DNA of 64,000 nucleotides. It comes from Sphingomonas populi (GTDB taxonomy: Bacteria > Pseudomonadota > Alphaproteobacteria > Sphingomonadales > Sphingomonadaceae). The translations under genes were made by a program, and so were the position numbers. This document shows, piece after piece, positions 9,053 to 18,193 of the stretch. The stretch lies in contig NZ_SGIS01000003.1 in the NCBI RefSeq assembly GCF_004208535.1, forward strand, positions 124,001 through 188,000, read 5' to 3'. The notes beneath the pieces were generated by a model. The model saw only the letters and a list, made by a program, of their open reading frames with translations. It was not told the origin of the DNA and searched no databases. The first letter of the stretch is position 1. Every line of letters starts with the position of its first letter.

Positions 9053-11770
9053 ATGCTGAATCGCCGCGAGACGCTGAAGGCGGCGCTGGCAGGTGCCGCC
9101 GCGGTGCTGCCGGTGCGGTTACGCGCGGCCCGTGTCGCAGCATTCCAGCCTGCGGCGGTGCGCTGGCTTGATGGCGTGGCACCAGCGATGCACGCCGGAC
9201 AGACGTTCGGCGTCGCCTGGCCACGCGGTGCGATCAAGCGTGGCACGCTGTTGAGCGTTGTGGCTCGCGACGGCAAGCCGGTGCCCTCGCAGTGTTGGAT
9301 CACTGCGCGTTGGCCCGACGACTCGATCAAGTGGAGCGCCCACGCTATCCCCGCCGACATCGCGCCCGATGGCTTGATCGTCACGCGCGGTCGCCCAACG
9401 CTGCCCGCCCGGCCCGTCCGCGTGACCGAAAGCGCCGATGCCGTGACGATCACGGTCGGCGATCTGCAATGGCGCATCGGCACGTCGGGCGCGGCGCTGG
9501 TGCAGCAGGCGAGCGTCGCCGGCAGGACGGTGCTCGGCCCAGTGACGCTGATCGGTGCCGCGCGAACCGAGCCGCTGCACGGCGCCGACCTGCCGTTCGC
9601 GGGGCGGATCGAGCGGGTCACGGTCGAGCAGACCGGGCCGGTGCGTGCAGTGGTGAAAATCGAAGGCGCGCATCACTCCGGCGAGCGTCGCTGGTTGCCG
9701 TTCGTCGTGCGGCTCTATGCCTATGCGGGGTCTCCCGGGCTGCGGATGGTCCACAGCGTCGTGTTCGATGGTAGCGCATCGAAAGACTTCGTCTCGGCAC
9801 TGGGCGTACGGGCAAGCGTGCCGGTGAAGGACGCCGCGCTCCACGATCGCCATGTGCGCTTCGCCACCGACGCGCAAGTCTTCGCCGAAGGCGTGCGCCC
9901 GTTGACCGGGCTGCGGCGCGACCCCGGAATGGCGTTCAAGGCGGCACAAGTTGCGGGCCGTGCGGTGCCGCCGCTCGACACGATGGCCAAGGCGGTGCGC
10001 TCGACGCTTGAGCGTATCCCGGCCTGGGGCGACTTCCGGCTTGAGCAGCCGACCGCCAATGGCTGGACGATCACCAAGCGAACCGCCCCCGATTACGGCT
10101 GGATCGATGCGGACGAAGGGCATCGCGCGCCGGGGCTTGCCTATATCGGCTCGGCCCTGGGCGGAGCGGCACTGGGCGTGCGCTATTTCTGGCAGCGGCA
10201 TCCGACCGCGCTCCATATCGATGGCGCGACCGGCGACGATGCGGCGTTGACGGCGTGGCTTTGGTCGCCCGAGGCGCCGGCGATGGATATGCGGCCCTAT
10301 CACGGGACGATGGGCATGGAAGGTTTCGACGCGCAGAACGAAGGCTTGTCGGTCACCTATGAAGATTATGAACCCGGCTGGGACGACGCGGCGGGGATCG
10401 CGCGTACCAGCGAGCTCATGCTCTGGGCGTTTCCGGCGACGCCTGACACCGCGCTGCTCCAGGGGATGGCCAGGATGCAGGCCGAGCCGCCACAACTGAT
10501 GGTCGCGCCCGAGCACCTCCATGCCGCGCAGGTGTTCGGCGACTGGGGCCTCCCCGATCGTTCGACGCCCAACCGCGCTGCAATCGAGAACCAACTGAGC
10601 AACCTCGTCGATTTCTATGCCGGCGAAGTCGATCGTCGCGCCTGGTACGGTTTCTGGAACCACGGCGATGTAATGCACACCTATGACAGCGACCGGCATC
10701 GCTGGCGCTACGACATTGGCGGATTCGCGTGGGACAATAGCGAACTCTCGCCGGACCTGTGGCTATGGTATCAGGTGCTGCGCACCGGTGACGCCAGGAC
10801 GTGGCGTTTTGCCGAGGCGATGACGCGGCATACCGGCGAGGTCGATGTGTATCACAGCGGCCTCTTCAAGGGGATGGGCACGCGCCACGGCGTGCAGCAT
10901 TGGAGCGACAGTTCGAAACAGCCGCGCGTCAGCAACGCGAGCTATCGCCGGCCGTTCTACTATCTCACCGCCGACGAGCGGGTGGGCGATCTGCTCCACG
11001 ACTTGATCACGTCTGACCAGACGCTCACCACGGTCGAGATCGGACGCAAGGTGCCTAACGTCGCGAAGAAGCCCGCGCTGCCGGCGGGCACGATCGAGAT
11101 GACCTTCGGCACGACCTGGTGCCCGCTCGCCGCCGCCTGGCTGACCGAATGGGAGCGGACCGGCGACGTGCGGTGGCGGGATCGCGTGGTCGCGGGGCTG
11201 GACAGCATCGGGCGCCTGCCCAAGGGCTGGATGACGGGCAGCGCACCCTTCGACCTTGTAAGTGGACGCTTCATCGATCAGGGGCGCGGCGTCCAGGTGT
11301 CACATCTCAACGCCGTGTTTGGCGCGGTGGAGGTGAGTGCGGAACTGATCCGCCTGTTGGACGTGCCGCGCTACCGCGCCGCGTGGCTGGACTATTGCCG
11401 GTGGTACAATGCGCCGCAGGCCGCCTACCTCGCCAGGTTCGGCCCACCCTTCGGCCCGCGCAACCTGCGCGAGGGGCATTCGCGGCTCACCGCATATGCG
11501 GCGTTCGAGGAGAAGGACACGACACTTGCCGCGCGCGCCGCAGACGAATTTCTCTCTGGCGATGCCGGGCTCGGGACGTGGCCTTCGGATCCTCGGCATC
11601 GCGTGGACGGGGTGCTCGAATGGCCAGGAGTCTCGACCAACGCGTCGGCGCAATGGGGCCTGGCGGCAATCCAGAACCTCGCGTTGATTCCCGAGGCGCT
11701 GGATCGCGCGACGATCGTCGCCCCCGACGCGCCGGGGCGGCGGCGGCAGGGCGATGCTGGCCGGGATTAG
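9053..11770 (+). CDS. Exo-rhamnogalacturonan lyase, PcRGLX/YetA-like (PL26-like)
   Basis: A 905-residue exported protein. The start MLNRRETLKAALAGAAA is a Tat-like signal. The N-terminal RIFT-barrel region has VRWLDGVAPAMHAGQTFGVAWPRG and WPDDSIKWSAHA, the hallmark of PcRGLX/YetA-type exo-rhamnogalacturonan lyases. A central beta-sandwich follows, and the C-terminal half is an alpha/alpha-barrel-like region with GFWNHGDVMHTYD and RHGVQHWSDSSK. Fungal PcRGLX (PL26) removes unsaturated disaccharides from rhamnogalacturonan ends; the same role is inferred here, after PL11 endo-cleavage. Start at ATG 9053 has GGAGACAGAG upstream. Downstream genes for unsaturated galacturonyl hydrolysis are not present in this window. 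Confidence 0.82.
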   Translation: MLNRRETLKAALAGAAAVLPVRLRAARVAAFQPAAVRWLDGVAPAMHAGQTFGVAWPRGAIKRGTLLSVVARDGKPVPSQCWITARWPDDSIKWSAHAIPADIAPDGLIVTRGRPTLPARPVRVTESADAVTITVGDLQWRIGTSGAALVQQASVAGRTVLGPVTLIGAARTEPLHGADLPFAGRIERVTVEQTGPVRAVVKIEGAHHSGERRWLPFVVRLYAYAGSPGLRMVHSVVFDGSASKDFVSALGVRASVPVKDAALHDRHVRFATDAQVFAEGVRPLTGLRRDPGMAFKAAQVAGRAVPPLDTMAKAVRSTLERIPAWGDFRLEQPTANGWTITKRTAPDYGWIDADEGHRAPGLAYIGSALGGAALGVRYFWQRHPTALHIDGATGDDAALTAWLWSPEAPAMDMRPYHGTMGMEGFDAQNEGLSVTYEDYEPGWDDAAGIARTSELMLWAFPATPDTALLQGMARMQAEPPQLMVAPEHLHAAQVFGDWGLPDRSTPNRAAIENQLSNLVDFYAGEVDRRAWYGFWNHGDVMHTYDSDRHRWRYDIGGFAWDNSELSPDLWLWYQVLRTGDARTWRFAEAMTRHTGEVDVYHSGLFKGMGTRHGVQHWSDSSKQPRVSNASYRRPFYYLTADERVGDLLHDLITSDQTLTTVEIGRKVPNVAKKPALPAGTIEMTFGTTWCPLAAAWLTEWERTGDVRWRDRVVAGLDSIGRLPKGWMTGSAPFDLVSGRFIDQGRGVQVSHLNAVFGAVEVSAELIRLLDVPRYRAAWLDYCRWYNAPQAAYLARFGPPFGPRNLREGHSRLTAYAAFEEKDTTLAARAADEFLSGDAGLGTWPSDPRHRVDGVLEWPGVSTNASAQWGLAAIQNLALIPEALDRATIVAPDAPGRRRQGDAGRD

Positions 11771-12212
11771 GCGAGCATCCCGTCCGAAGGGTCCATCGAT
11801 CTTTATAAGTCTCGGATGGCAGTTCCTGTCCGATCCTGACATTCGGTCGGCCCGCCGTGGCTAAGGTCCGGTTGCGGACGCTCGGGCGGCCCCGGCGGGT
11901 TTGCTTCCCGTGAGCCAGGCAATGCTGAGCCCTTCAGGTCAAACCCTGATCCGCCTCCCGGCAGCGTCCAAGCCGCATGGCCCGCGCGTCATCTCCACCT
12001 TAGTCCCGCTCCCTTGCATAGCCTCGGCTCAGATCGGCAGGGTTTCGGGAAAGTGTGGAGGCGGAAGAAGCCTGCGCTCAAGCATGGCGCGCGACGCACG
12101 GATCGGGCAGAGCGTCGGTTATGGTGGATCACGGATCGGTTCGGCGGGAGGTGCATCTCGTGGCATGGGTTGCCCGAAGCGTTCGTCCATCTCCACACAG
12201 ACGCGCCGACGC
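11771..12212. other. Intergenic region before the ECF sigma factor
   Basis: 442 bases with no convincing gene. The frame of the sigma factor is open back to 11901, but the extra N-terminus is Ser/Gly/Arg-rich and does not resemble any ECF factor. The GC-rich stretch 11880-11960 (gggcggccccggcgg followed by agccaggcaatgctgagc) may fold, but I could not match it to a known riboswitch or RNA. No terminator with a T-run follows the lyase gene. Confidence 0.4.
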
Positions 12213-12740
12213 GTGACCGCCGCCGATCCCGATCTGGATCGGGTGGCTGCAGCCCGTGCCGGCGATCGCGCCGCGTTCGAAAGCCTGCTGCGCCATCATT
12301 ACGACCGCATCCACGGCCTCGCCTGGCAACTGACCGGATCGCGCGCGGATGCCGACGATGTCGCGCAGGAGGTCTGCTGCACGCTCGTCGAGAAGATCGG
12401 CGATTTTCGTGGCGAGGCGAAATTCTCGACCTGGCTCTGCGCGATCGTGTTCAACGCCGTACGCGATGCCCGCCGCCGCCGCCGGGCCTTCGCCGGCTTG
12501 ACCGGGCGCCTCGCGGTGCTGGCCGGGCTGGCGCGCGGGCCGGACGGGCGCGACCTGCACGATGCGATGTGGCTGAAAAGCGCGATCTCCGGGCTGAAAC
12601 CGGCGCTGCGGGATACGGTGGTGCTGGTGGCAGGGCAGCAGCTTTCGCATGCCGAGGCTGCCGCGATCCTCGGCGTTGCCGAGGCGACCGTCTCGTGGCG
12701 CATGCACGAGGTTCGTCGGCTGCTCGCCGGCCGGGCATGA
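12213..12740 (+). CDS. ECF-type RNA polymerase sigma factor
   Basis: About 175 residues, typical ECF size. Sigma region 2: [23 protein letters not shown], then [18 protein letters not shown], then [19 protein letters not shown]. Region 4: [44 protein letters not shown], the helix-turn-helix that binds the -35 element. Start is uncertain: GTG 12213 gives the canonical N-terminus ([17 protein letters not shown]); in-frame ATG 12165 has GGGAGG 13 nt upstream and would add 16 residues. Directly after the stop is TTTTTTTC. The neighbouring VWA lipoprotein starts 91 nt downstream, and no classical zinc-binding anti-sigma factor is adjacent. Confidence 0.88.
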   Translation: MTAADPDLDRVAAARAGDRAAFESLLRHHYDRIHGLAWQLTGSRADADDVAQEVCCTLVEKIGDFRGEAKFSTWLCAIVFNAVRDARRRRRAFAGLTGRLAVLAGLARGPDGRDLHDAMWLKSAISGLKPALRDTVVLVAGQQLSHAEAAAILGVAEATVSWRMHEVRRLLAGRA

Positions 12741-12831
12741 TTTTTTTCTAAAGACGCTCAAAGGATTTCGGGCGCTCGCGCTTCCAAGGGGCATGCGGAC
12801 GATCATGCGCCGCTGTCACGAGGAGTGAAGC

Positions 12832-14568
12832 ATGCCCAGAATGTCTCAGGTCGTCCGTCGTACCGCCGTCGGCGTCGCGCTGCTGCTGGTCGTATCCTGC
12901 GCTCGGCCAGGCCACGAAGCGGCGAGCAATTCGGATATCGTTGTGACGAGCCAGCGGGTCAGCCAAGCCGATGGTCGCGCAAAGGTTGCGGATATGGTGC
13001 CGATGGAGCCTGTCGCGCCGGCTCCGCCCCCGCCCCCGCCCCCACCGCCTGGTATGATCTCCGCACCGATGCCGATCGTGGCGAGCCGCATGGCGATGCC
13101 GGAGAATTACGCCGCACCGCCTCCCTATCACGATATCGGCCGCGATAATTTCACCACGACCGCGCAGAACGCGTTCAAGGTCGTTCGCGAAGAGCCCGTC
13201 TCGACCTTCTCGATCGATGTCGATACCGCCTCGTACGCCTTCGTCCGCGCCTCGCTCAATCGCGGCGTGCTGCCGCAGCCGGCGGCAGTGCGCACCGAAG
13301 AACTCGTCAATTATTTTCCCTATGACTATGCCGCGCCGCGCTCGGCCGCCGAGCCATTCACCAGCAACATCGTGGTGTTTCCGAGTCCGTGGACGGCGGG
13401 ACGGAAGCTGGTTCGCATCGGCATCAAGGGATACGCGCTTGCCCAAGCCACGCGGCCACGCGCCAATCTCGTCTTCTTGATCGACACGTCGGGCTCGATG
13501 AACGAGCCCAACAAGCTGCCGCTCGTCAAGCGCTCGCTGGCGATGCTGGTCGACCAGCTTGGTCCCGACGACCGCGTCGCGATCGTCACCTATGCGGGAT
13601 ATGCCGGCACCGCGCTCGAGCCGACTCCGGTCAGCCAGAAGAGCCGGATTCTCGCGGTGATCGACGGGCTTGGTGCGGGCGGCGGCACGGCGGGCGCGGA
13701 GGGCATCCGCCAAGCCTATGCGCTCGCCGAGCGCAACCTCGACCCGCACGGCGTCAACCGTGTGATCCTGTCGACCGATGGCGATTTCAACATCGGCATC
13801 AGCAACACGCAGGAGCTCAAGGGCTACATCACGCGCGAACGCGAGAAGGGCGTGTTCCTGTCTGTGCTCGGGTTCGGCATGGGCAATTACAACGATGCGC
13901 TGATGCAGGCGCTCGCGCAGAACGGCAATGGCGCCGCCGCCTACATCGACACGATCGGCGAGGCGCGCAAGACGCTCGTGGACGAGGCGACATCGACCCT
14001 GTTTCCGATCGCCAAAGACGTGAAGATCCAGGTCGAGTTCAACCCCGCCACGGTCGCCGAATACCGGCTGGTCGGCTATGAGACGCGCATGCTCAACCGC
14101 GACGATTTCGACAACGACAAGGTCGATGCGGGCGATGTCGGCTCAGGCCAGAGCGTGACGGCGCTGTACGAGATCGTGCCGGTCGGCGGCCCACGCGCGA
14201 TCGGCGATCTGCGCTACGCGCGGCCGGCGTCGACCGTAGCGGGGGGCTCCGAATACGGCTTCGTGAAAATCCGCTACAAACTGCCCAAGGCGCAGACCAG
14301 CCGGCTGATCTCGACGCCGATCAACCACGCGGTCGAGGTTCCCCGCTTCGCCGATGCACCACAAGACGCGCGCTTCGCGACCGGCGTCGCGACCTTCGCC
14401 GAGCTGCTGCGCGGTGGCCGCTACAGCGGCACTGCGGATTACGATGCGGTACTGCGTATGGCGGGCGGTGCCCGTGGCGACGACACGTTCGGCTACCGTG
14501 CCGAATTCCTGCAACTCGTCCGCGCCGCCAAGGCGGCACCGGCGGCGCAGTCGCTTTCTGAGCAATAA
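12832..14568 (+). CDS. VWA-domain lipoprotein, YfbK-like
   Basis: 578 residues. The N-terminus ends in LLLVVSC, a lipobox, so the mature protein is probably a lipid-anchored envelope protein. A proline-rich linker follows (APPPPPPPPPP near residue 65). A conserved N-terminal von Willebrand-associated region contains STFSIDVDTASYAFVR and LNRGVLPQPAAVRTEELVNYF. The VWA domain has an intact MIDAS: DTSGSMNEPNK, TYAGYAG and STDGDFNIG. The C-terminal region matches the DUF3520-type tail of YfbK-like proteins. Residues around 35-42 read SDIVVTSQR, resembling the IVVTG/IVVTAR box at the start of TonB-receptor plugs. AGGAG lies 8 nt before the ATG. Function is unknown; it probably presents protein-protein contacts in the envelope. 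Confidence 0.85.
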   Translation: MPRMSQVVRRTAVGVALLLVVSCARPGHEAASNSDIVVTSQRVSQADGRAKVADMVPMEPVAPAPPPPPPPPPGMISAPMPIVASRMAMPENYAAPPPYHDIGRDNFTTTAQNAFKVVREEPVSTFSIDVDTASYAFVRASLNRGVLPQPAAVRTEELVNYFPYDYAAPRSAAEPFTSNIVVFPSPWTAGRKLVRIGIKGYALAQATRPRANLVFLIDTSGSMNEPNKLPLVKRSLAMLVDQLGPDDRVAIVTYAGYAGTALEPTPVSQKSRILAVIDGLGAGGGTAGAEGIRQAYALAERNLDPHGVNRVILSTDGDFNIGISNTQELKGYITREREKGVFLSVLGFGMGNYNDALMQALAQNGNGAAAYIDTIGEARKTLVDEATSTLFPIAKDVKIQVEFNPATVAEYRLVGYETRMLNRDDFDNDKVDAGDVGSGQSVTALYEIVPVGGPRAIGDLRYARPASTVAGGSEYGFVKIRYKLPKAQTSRLISTPINHAVEVPRFADAPQDARFATGVATFAELLRGGRYSGTADYDAVLRMAGGARGDDTFGYRAEFLQLVRAAKAAPAAQSLSEQ

Positions 14569-14574
14569 GCGAGA

Positions 14575-14599
14575 GCGGCGCGCGTGACGACCGCGCCGC
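14575..14599 (+). terminator. Hairpin after the VWA gene
   Basis: GCGGCGCG (14575-14582), a 9-nt loop, and CGCGCCGC (14592-14599) form a perfect 8-bp GC stem just after the stop at 14568. No T-run follows, so it may pause or protect RNA rather than terminate it. It lies in the gap before the TPR gene. Confidence 0.35.
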
Positions 14600-14703
14600 G
14601 CATCGTTCATTCGACCCGGCGGCGAATGGCGGTATAAGGCCCATCGATCATGCTGCTGTCGTCGCCTTGCCGTTCCCTGTTGCTGCCCATCCGGTTCCAG
14701 TGA

Positions 14704-15747
14704 ATGGAGAATGATGTCGATCTCGCCGGCGCGCTTCCGCCGTCTCCGCCACCACGGCCGGTGCGGCGCGAAGGCGCGATCGGTGCCGCGATGGAGCGGT
14801 TCGATGGCAAGAGCGCGCCTCGCGCGGCAGGACGGGAACGTGGACGGGGCGGATTTCGGCCGCAGCTTGCCGGTCTTGTGACCATCGCCCTGATCGGAGT
14901 GGTCAGCGTGCCGCTTTGGATGTCGGGCACGTACCGGCACCCCGCGACGGAGGCGCCGACGAATGGCACCGTGGCCGAGCGGGACCTCTCAGTGACCCAT
15001 GGGGAGAGGGCACCCACCGCCGCATCACCGCCGCCGGCTGCGGATTCGGCCGATCAAGCCGCCGATGCACCGCCCACGATGGTCGCGCCGCCCGCCGCGA
15101 CGGCAGCGAAGCCGGCACCGGCTCGCGTTCACGCCGACGCGCAACCCATCGCCGGGGATATTGCGGCGCTTCCGCCACCTCCACCTCCACCACCGCCCCC
15201 TCCCCCGCCTGAACCGGCCCCGTCACCACCGCTAGCCAGAGCGGCAAGGGCCTCGAACCTCGCCTCGGACCTAACCGCCGCGCCGCGTGTCGCCAACGCT
15301 CAGGAGATCGTCGTCACCGGCGCGCGCATCGCCGCATCGCCGCGTGGTGACTGGAACGCCTGTACGATCGACGATCCGCGCCGCGATCCTGCTCGCTGCA
15401 AGCCTGTGGCGCGCGAAAGCAGCGATGCCGCAGCGGGCCTGGAATCAGGTTGGCAGCATGACGACGACCGCGCCATTGCCGCGTTCGATCGCGCGATCGC
15501 AGCCACACCGAGATCGCCCTTCGCGCTTTTGAACCGTGGCCTCGCTTATGCCCGGCGCGGCGACCTCACCCGCGCACTCGCCGATCTCGACGAGGTCGTC
15601 CGACTGCGCCCTGATGCAGCCCAAGGCTATTTCCAGCGCGCGCAGATACTGCGGCGGCGCGGCGATGATGCGCGTGCCGCAGCCGATGAACGCCGCGCCG
15701 TCGCGCTCGACGGTCGTTACGCGAAGGCGCTGAAGTCCAGCCGATAG
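14704..15747 (+). CDS. Membrane-anchored, proline-rich TPR protein
   Basis: 347 residues in three parts. Residues 1-58 are polar, basic and probably cytosolic (DLAGALPPSPPPRPVRREGA, MERFDG). One membrane segment follows (QLAGLVTIALIGVVSVPLWM, about 56-75). A long Ala/Pro-rich periplasmic linker contains a run of 13 prolines, then ANAQEIVVTGARIAAS, then a small domain (DWNACTIDDPRRDPARCKPV, two Cys) and about three TPR-like helices (DDDRAIAAFDRAIAATPRSPFALLNRGLAYARRGD, split over repeats). EIVVTGARI is almost identical to the box that precedes TonB-receptor plugs. Position after the sigma factor and VWA lipoprotein suggests one envelope-signalling unit, where the cytosolic head could hold the sigma factor; that is inference. 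Confidence 0.7.
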   Translation: MENDVDLAGALPPSPPPRPVRREGAIGAAMERFDGKSAPRAAGRERGRGGFRPQLAGLVTIALIGVVSVPLWMSGTYRHPATEAPTNGTVAERDLSVTHGERAPTAASPPPAADSADQAADAPPTMVAPPAATAAKPAPARVHADAQPIAGDIAALPPPPPPPPPPPPPEPAPSPPLARAARASNLASDLTAAPRVANAQEIVVTGARIAASPRGDWNACTIDDPRRDPARCKPVARESSDAAAGLESGWQHDDDRAIAAFDRAIAATPRSPFALLNRGLAYARRGDLTRALADLDEVVRLRPDAAQGYFQRAQILRRRGDDARAAADERRAVALDGRYAKALKSSR

Positions 15748-15877
15748 CGACGATTGACCCGGATTGCGCCTGGCGCGCGCGATGCTTTGTCTGTCGACCA
15801 AGCATCATGGGTTGCGCCATAATCCTCTCAAGCGCGTTATGTCTGCGAATTGAACGTCGACAGAAAGCTTTCAGATC

Positions 15878-16915
15878 ATGCGCTACAACAAGCTTGGCCG
15901 TACCGGCCTGTTCGTGTCCGAGATTTGCCTTGGCACCATGACGTTCGGCGGCAGCGGCGACGACATGTGGAGCAAGATTGGCCAGCTCGGCCAAGAGGAC
16001 GCGGACGCGCTTCTTGGCGTTGCGATCGAGCGCGGCGTCAATTTCATCGACACCGCCGACGTCTACGCCGAGGGGCGCTCGGAGGAGATCACCGGCCAGG
16101 CGATCCGCAATTTAGGCTTGAAGCGCGACGAGATCGTGGTGGCGACCAAAGGCTTTGGCGCGACTGGCGAAGGTCCGAACGGCCGCGGCGCTTCACGCTA
16201 CCATCTGATCGACGCCTGCAAAGCGAGCTTGAAGCGGCTGCAGCTCGATCATATCGATCTCTATCAGGTCCACGGCTTCGATCCGGCGACACCGATCGAA
16301 GAGACGCTGCGCGCGCTCGATACGCTCGTCCAGCATGGTCACGTCCGCTACGTTGGCGTGTCGAACTGGGCCGCGTGGCAAATCGCCAAGGCGCTTGGCC
16401 TGGCGGAGCGACTGGGGCTGCACCGCTTCGCCTCGCTTCAGGCCTATTACACGCTGGTTGGGCGCGATCTGGAGCGCGAAATCGCACCCATGCTCGTGTC
16501 CGAGGGCGTCGGCTTGATGGTTTGGAGCCCGCTTGCGGGCGGCTTTCTGTCGGGCAAGTACAGCGGCACCGGCTCTACGGAGGGCCGCCGTGCCGCCTTC
16601 GACTTTCCGCCGGTAGACCCGGATCGCGGTGACGCCGTAATCGCTGCGATGCGTCCGATAGCCGAAACACGCGGCGTATCCGTGGCTCGCATCGCGCTGG
16701 CTTGGCTGTTGCATCAGCGTATCGTGACCAGCGTGATCGTCGGTGCGAAGCGCCCCGAACAACTGGCAGACAATCTCGCAGCGACAGAGATCGAGCTGAC
16801 CGGTGACGAGCTCGCCGCACTCGACGCGGCCAGCAAGCTTGCGAGTGAGTATCCAGGGTGGATGCAGGAGCGTCAGGGGCAACAGCAACGCGACCTCCTC
16901 GCCCGGCGTCGCTGA
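15878..16915 (+). CDS. Aldo/keto reductase
   Basis: 345 residues, standard for the AKR family, an NADPH-dependent (alpha/beta)8-barrel oxidoreductase. It starts MRYNKLGRTGLFVSEICLGTM. Catalytic residues are visible: Asp and Tyr in NFIDTADVYAEGRSEE, Lys in VVATKG and His in YQVHGFD. The C-terminal cofactor region reads VIVGAKRPEQLADNL. It is most similar in outline to the YajO/PdxI-type or L-glyceraldehyde-3-phosphate reductase-type branches; the substrate is not predictable. The gene stands alone between the TPR gene and a convergent hydrolase. Confidence 0.88.
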   Translation: MRYNKLGRTGLFVSEICLGTMTFGGSGDDMWSKIGQLGQEDADALLGVAIERGVNFIDTADVYAEGRSEEITGQAIRNLGLKRDEIVVATKGFGATGEGPNGRGASRYHLIDACKASLKRLQLDHIDLYQVHGFDPATPIEETLRALDTLVQHGHVRYVGVSNWAAWQIAKALGLAERLGLHRFASLQAYYTLVGRDLEREIAPMLVSEGVGLMVWSPLAGGFLSGKYSGTGSTEGRRAAFDFPPVDPDRGDAVIAAMRPIAETRGVSVARIALAWLLHQRIVTSVIVGAKRPEQLADNLAATEIELTGDELAALDAASKLASEYPGWMQERQGQQQRDLLARRR

Positions 16916-17091
16916 ACCGCAGTGCGCGCGGCCGATCTACAGAGACGACCCAGCCGCTCAATCGCTTGGCAGAGCCTCACCATCTGGCCGACGGTGGATG
17001 ATATCTGGCGATAGATCCTGATCGGTGCGTCCACCCTCCTTTCCACAGAGGAGGTCTGCGAAAATGATCGTCCTTCCGCGATTTCAGCCGC

Positions 17092-17125
17092 TAAAAAAAT
17101 TTGAGCGACCGCCATGCTCGGCGGT
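17092..17125 (-). terminator. Rho-independent terminator of the exported hydrolase gene
   Basis: On the minus strand ACCGCC, loop GAGCAT, GGCGGT (17120-17125 with 17108-17113), then CGCTCAA and a run of seven T residues (17093-17099). It lies 46-79 nt past the stop codon at 17171 and has the hairpin-plus-U-tract form. Confidence 0.6.
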
Positions 17126-17170
17126 GCGGCTTTCTCGATCGACATTACCGCCCACTGCCGCCGCGACGGG

Positions 17171-18130
17171 TCAGTTCAGCTTTTCCGTAAAGAAGCGCAC
17201 CACCTCTGCATCGAAGCGGGCATGAAACGCCGTGCGGTCGAACCCCGGTGCGCTGGCACAGAGCTGTGGCATGGTCGCGGGATCGGCACAGGGCGCGAGG
17301 AAGGCGAAGTGCCCCGCGCCAGGCACGGTATGGAACTCCGGCTTGTTCGGCAGCGCTGCGCGAACTGCATCCGCATAGAAGGGAGCGGGCAGAATCCGAT
17401 CGTCATCGGCGCGCCAGAGCTGCACGGGGATGCGGACCCTCGCAAGTCCCGCGCGATCGAAGGTAAAGCCGATCGCCGGCGCGGCGACGACGATCGCCTT
17501 TATGCGCGGGTCTGTCATCGGCGGCCAGGCGCGGGTCAGCATTCGAGGCTGCGACTTCAGAAGCGTGCACACAAAGACGGCGGGATGCTGCGCGCAGTGA
17601 TCGGCAAAGCGTGTCATGTCCGGCGTTCCCCCTGCCGCAGCGAGAACCGTGAAGCCACCTGCCGAAAAGCCGAAGGCGCCGATGCGATCGGGGTTGATGG
17701 CAGCACGACCCGGCCATGCCTGCAACATGTACGAGATGGTGGCGCTGAGTGCGACTGGCCGCCCCTCGATCCGGGTTGCCCTGCTATTGTCGCGCCAATT
17801 GTCCCCCGGGTGGGTCAATGCCGCAACAATGAAGCCGGCGCGAGCAAGCGCCACGGCCGTATCGACGTGGCCGGCGAAATCACCGCCCGTCCCATGCGAG
17901 ATGACGATCAGCGCATGCCGCCCATGCGGCACAGGCGCGCCGGGTACGACATCCTGGGCGTAGAGTCCCAGCCGCTGGTGCGCGGAGGTGCCCGATGCGG
18001 GATACCAGATGCCGACCTCGATACCGTCGGCCGTTACCTGGCGCTCGAAACCGGCTTGTGCGGATTGAGCTTTTGCCGGTGACGCGACGACGCTGAGCAA
18101 TAGGGCGACAAGGACAAGGCGTAACGGCAT
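17171..18130 (-). CDS. Exported dienelactone-hydrolase-like alpha/beta hydrolase
   Basis: 319 residues. The N-terminus MPLRLVLVALLLSVVASPAKA is a Sec signal peptide. The body is an alpha/beta hydrolase: HALIVISHGTGG (oxyanion region), GAFGFSAGGFTVLAAAGG (nucleophile Ser in GFSAG), an acid around RADDDRILPA, and GAGHFAFLAPC (catalytic His). This is the predicted dienelactone hydrolase/lipase-like group with a periplasmic location. I chose ATG 18130 because it begins the signal peptide and has GGAG upstream; the frame is open to 18172. It is divergent from a LytTR regulator across a short region carrying tandem palindromes, which suggests control by that regulator. Substrate unknown. Confidence 0.85.
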   Translation of the reverse strand: MPLRLVLVALLLSVVASPAKAQSAQAGFERQVTADGIEVGIWYPASGTSAHQRLGLYAQDVVPGAPVPHGRHALIVISHGTGGDFAGHVDTAVALARAGFIVAALTHPGDNWRDNSRATRIEGRPVALSATISYMLQAWPGRAAINPDRIGAFGFSAGGFTVLAAAGGTPDMTRFADHCAQHPAVFVCTLLKSQPRMLTRAWPPMTDPRIKAIVVAAPAIGFTFDRAGLARVRIPVQLWRADDDRILPAPFYADAVRAALPNKPEFHTVPGAGHFAFLAPCADPATMPQLCASAPGFDRTAFHARFDAEVVRFFTEKLN

Positions 18131-18193
18131 GACGGACTCCATTTTGATATGAAGCCTCATGACCCGAGCCAAATCCCTGCCGGAAGACGGAAT

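Noticed and set aside
11880..11960. Possible structured RNA or riboswitch before the sigma gene
   Set aside because: GC-rich and foldable, but no cobalamin, SAM, TPP, glycine or SRP-type consensus could be matched by eye. A covariance-model search would settle it.
17035..17054. CCTCCT/AGGAGG stem after the aldo/keto reductase gene as a plus-strand terminator
   Set aside because: The 6-bp stem has an 8-nt loop and no T-run and is 120 nt past the stop; too weak to call.
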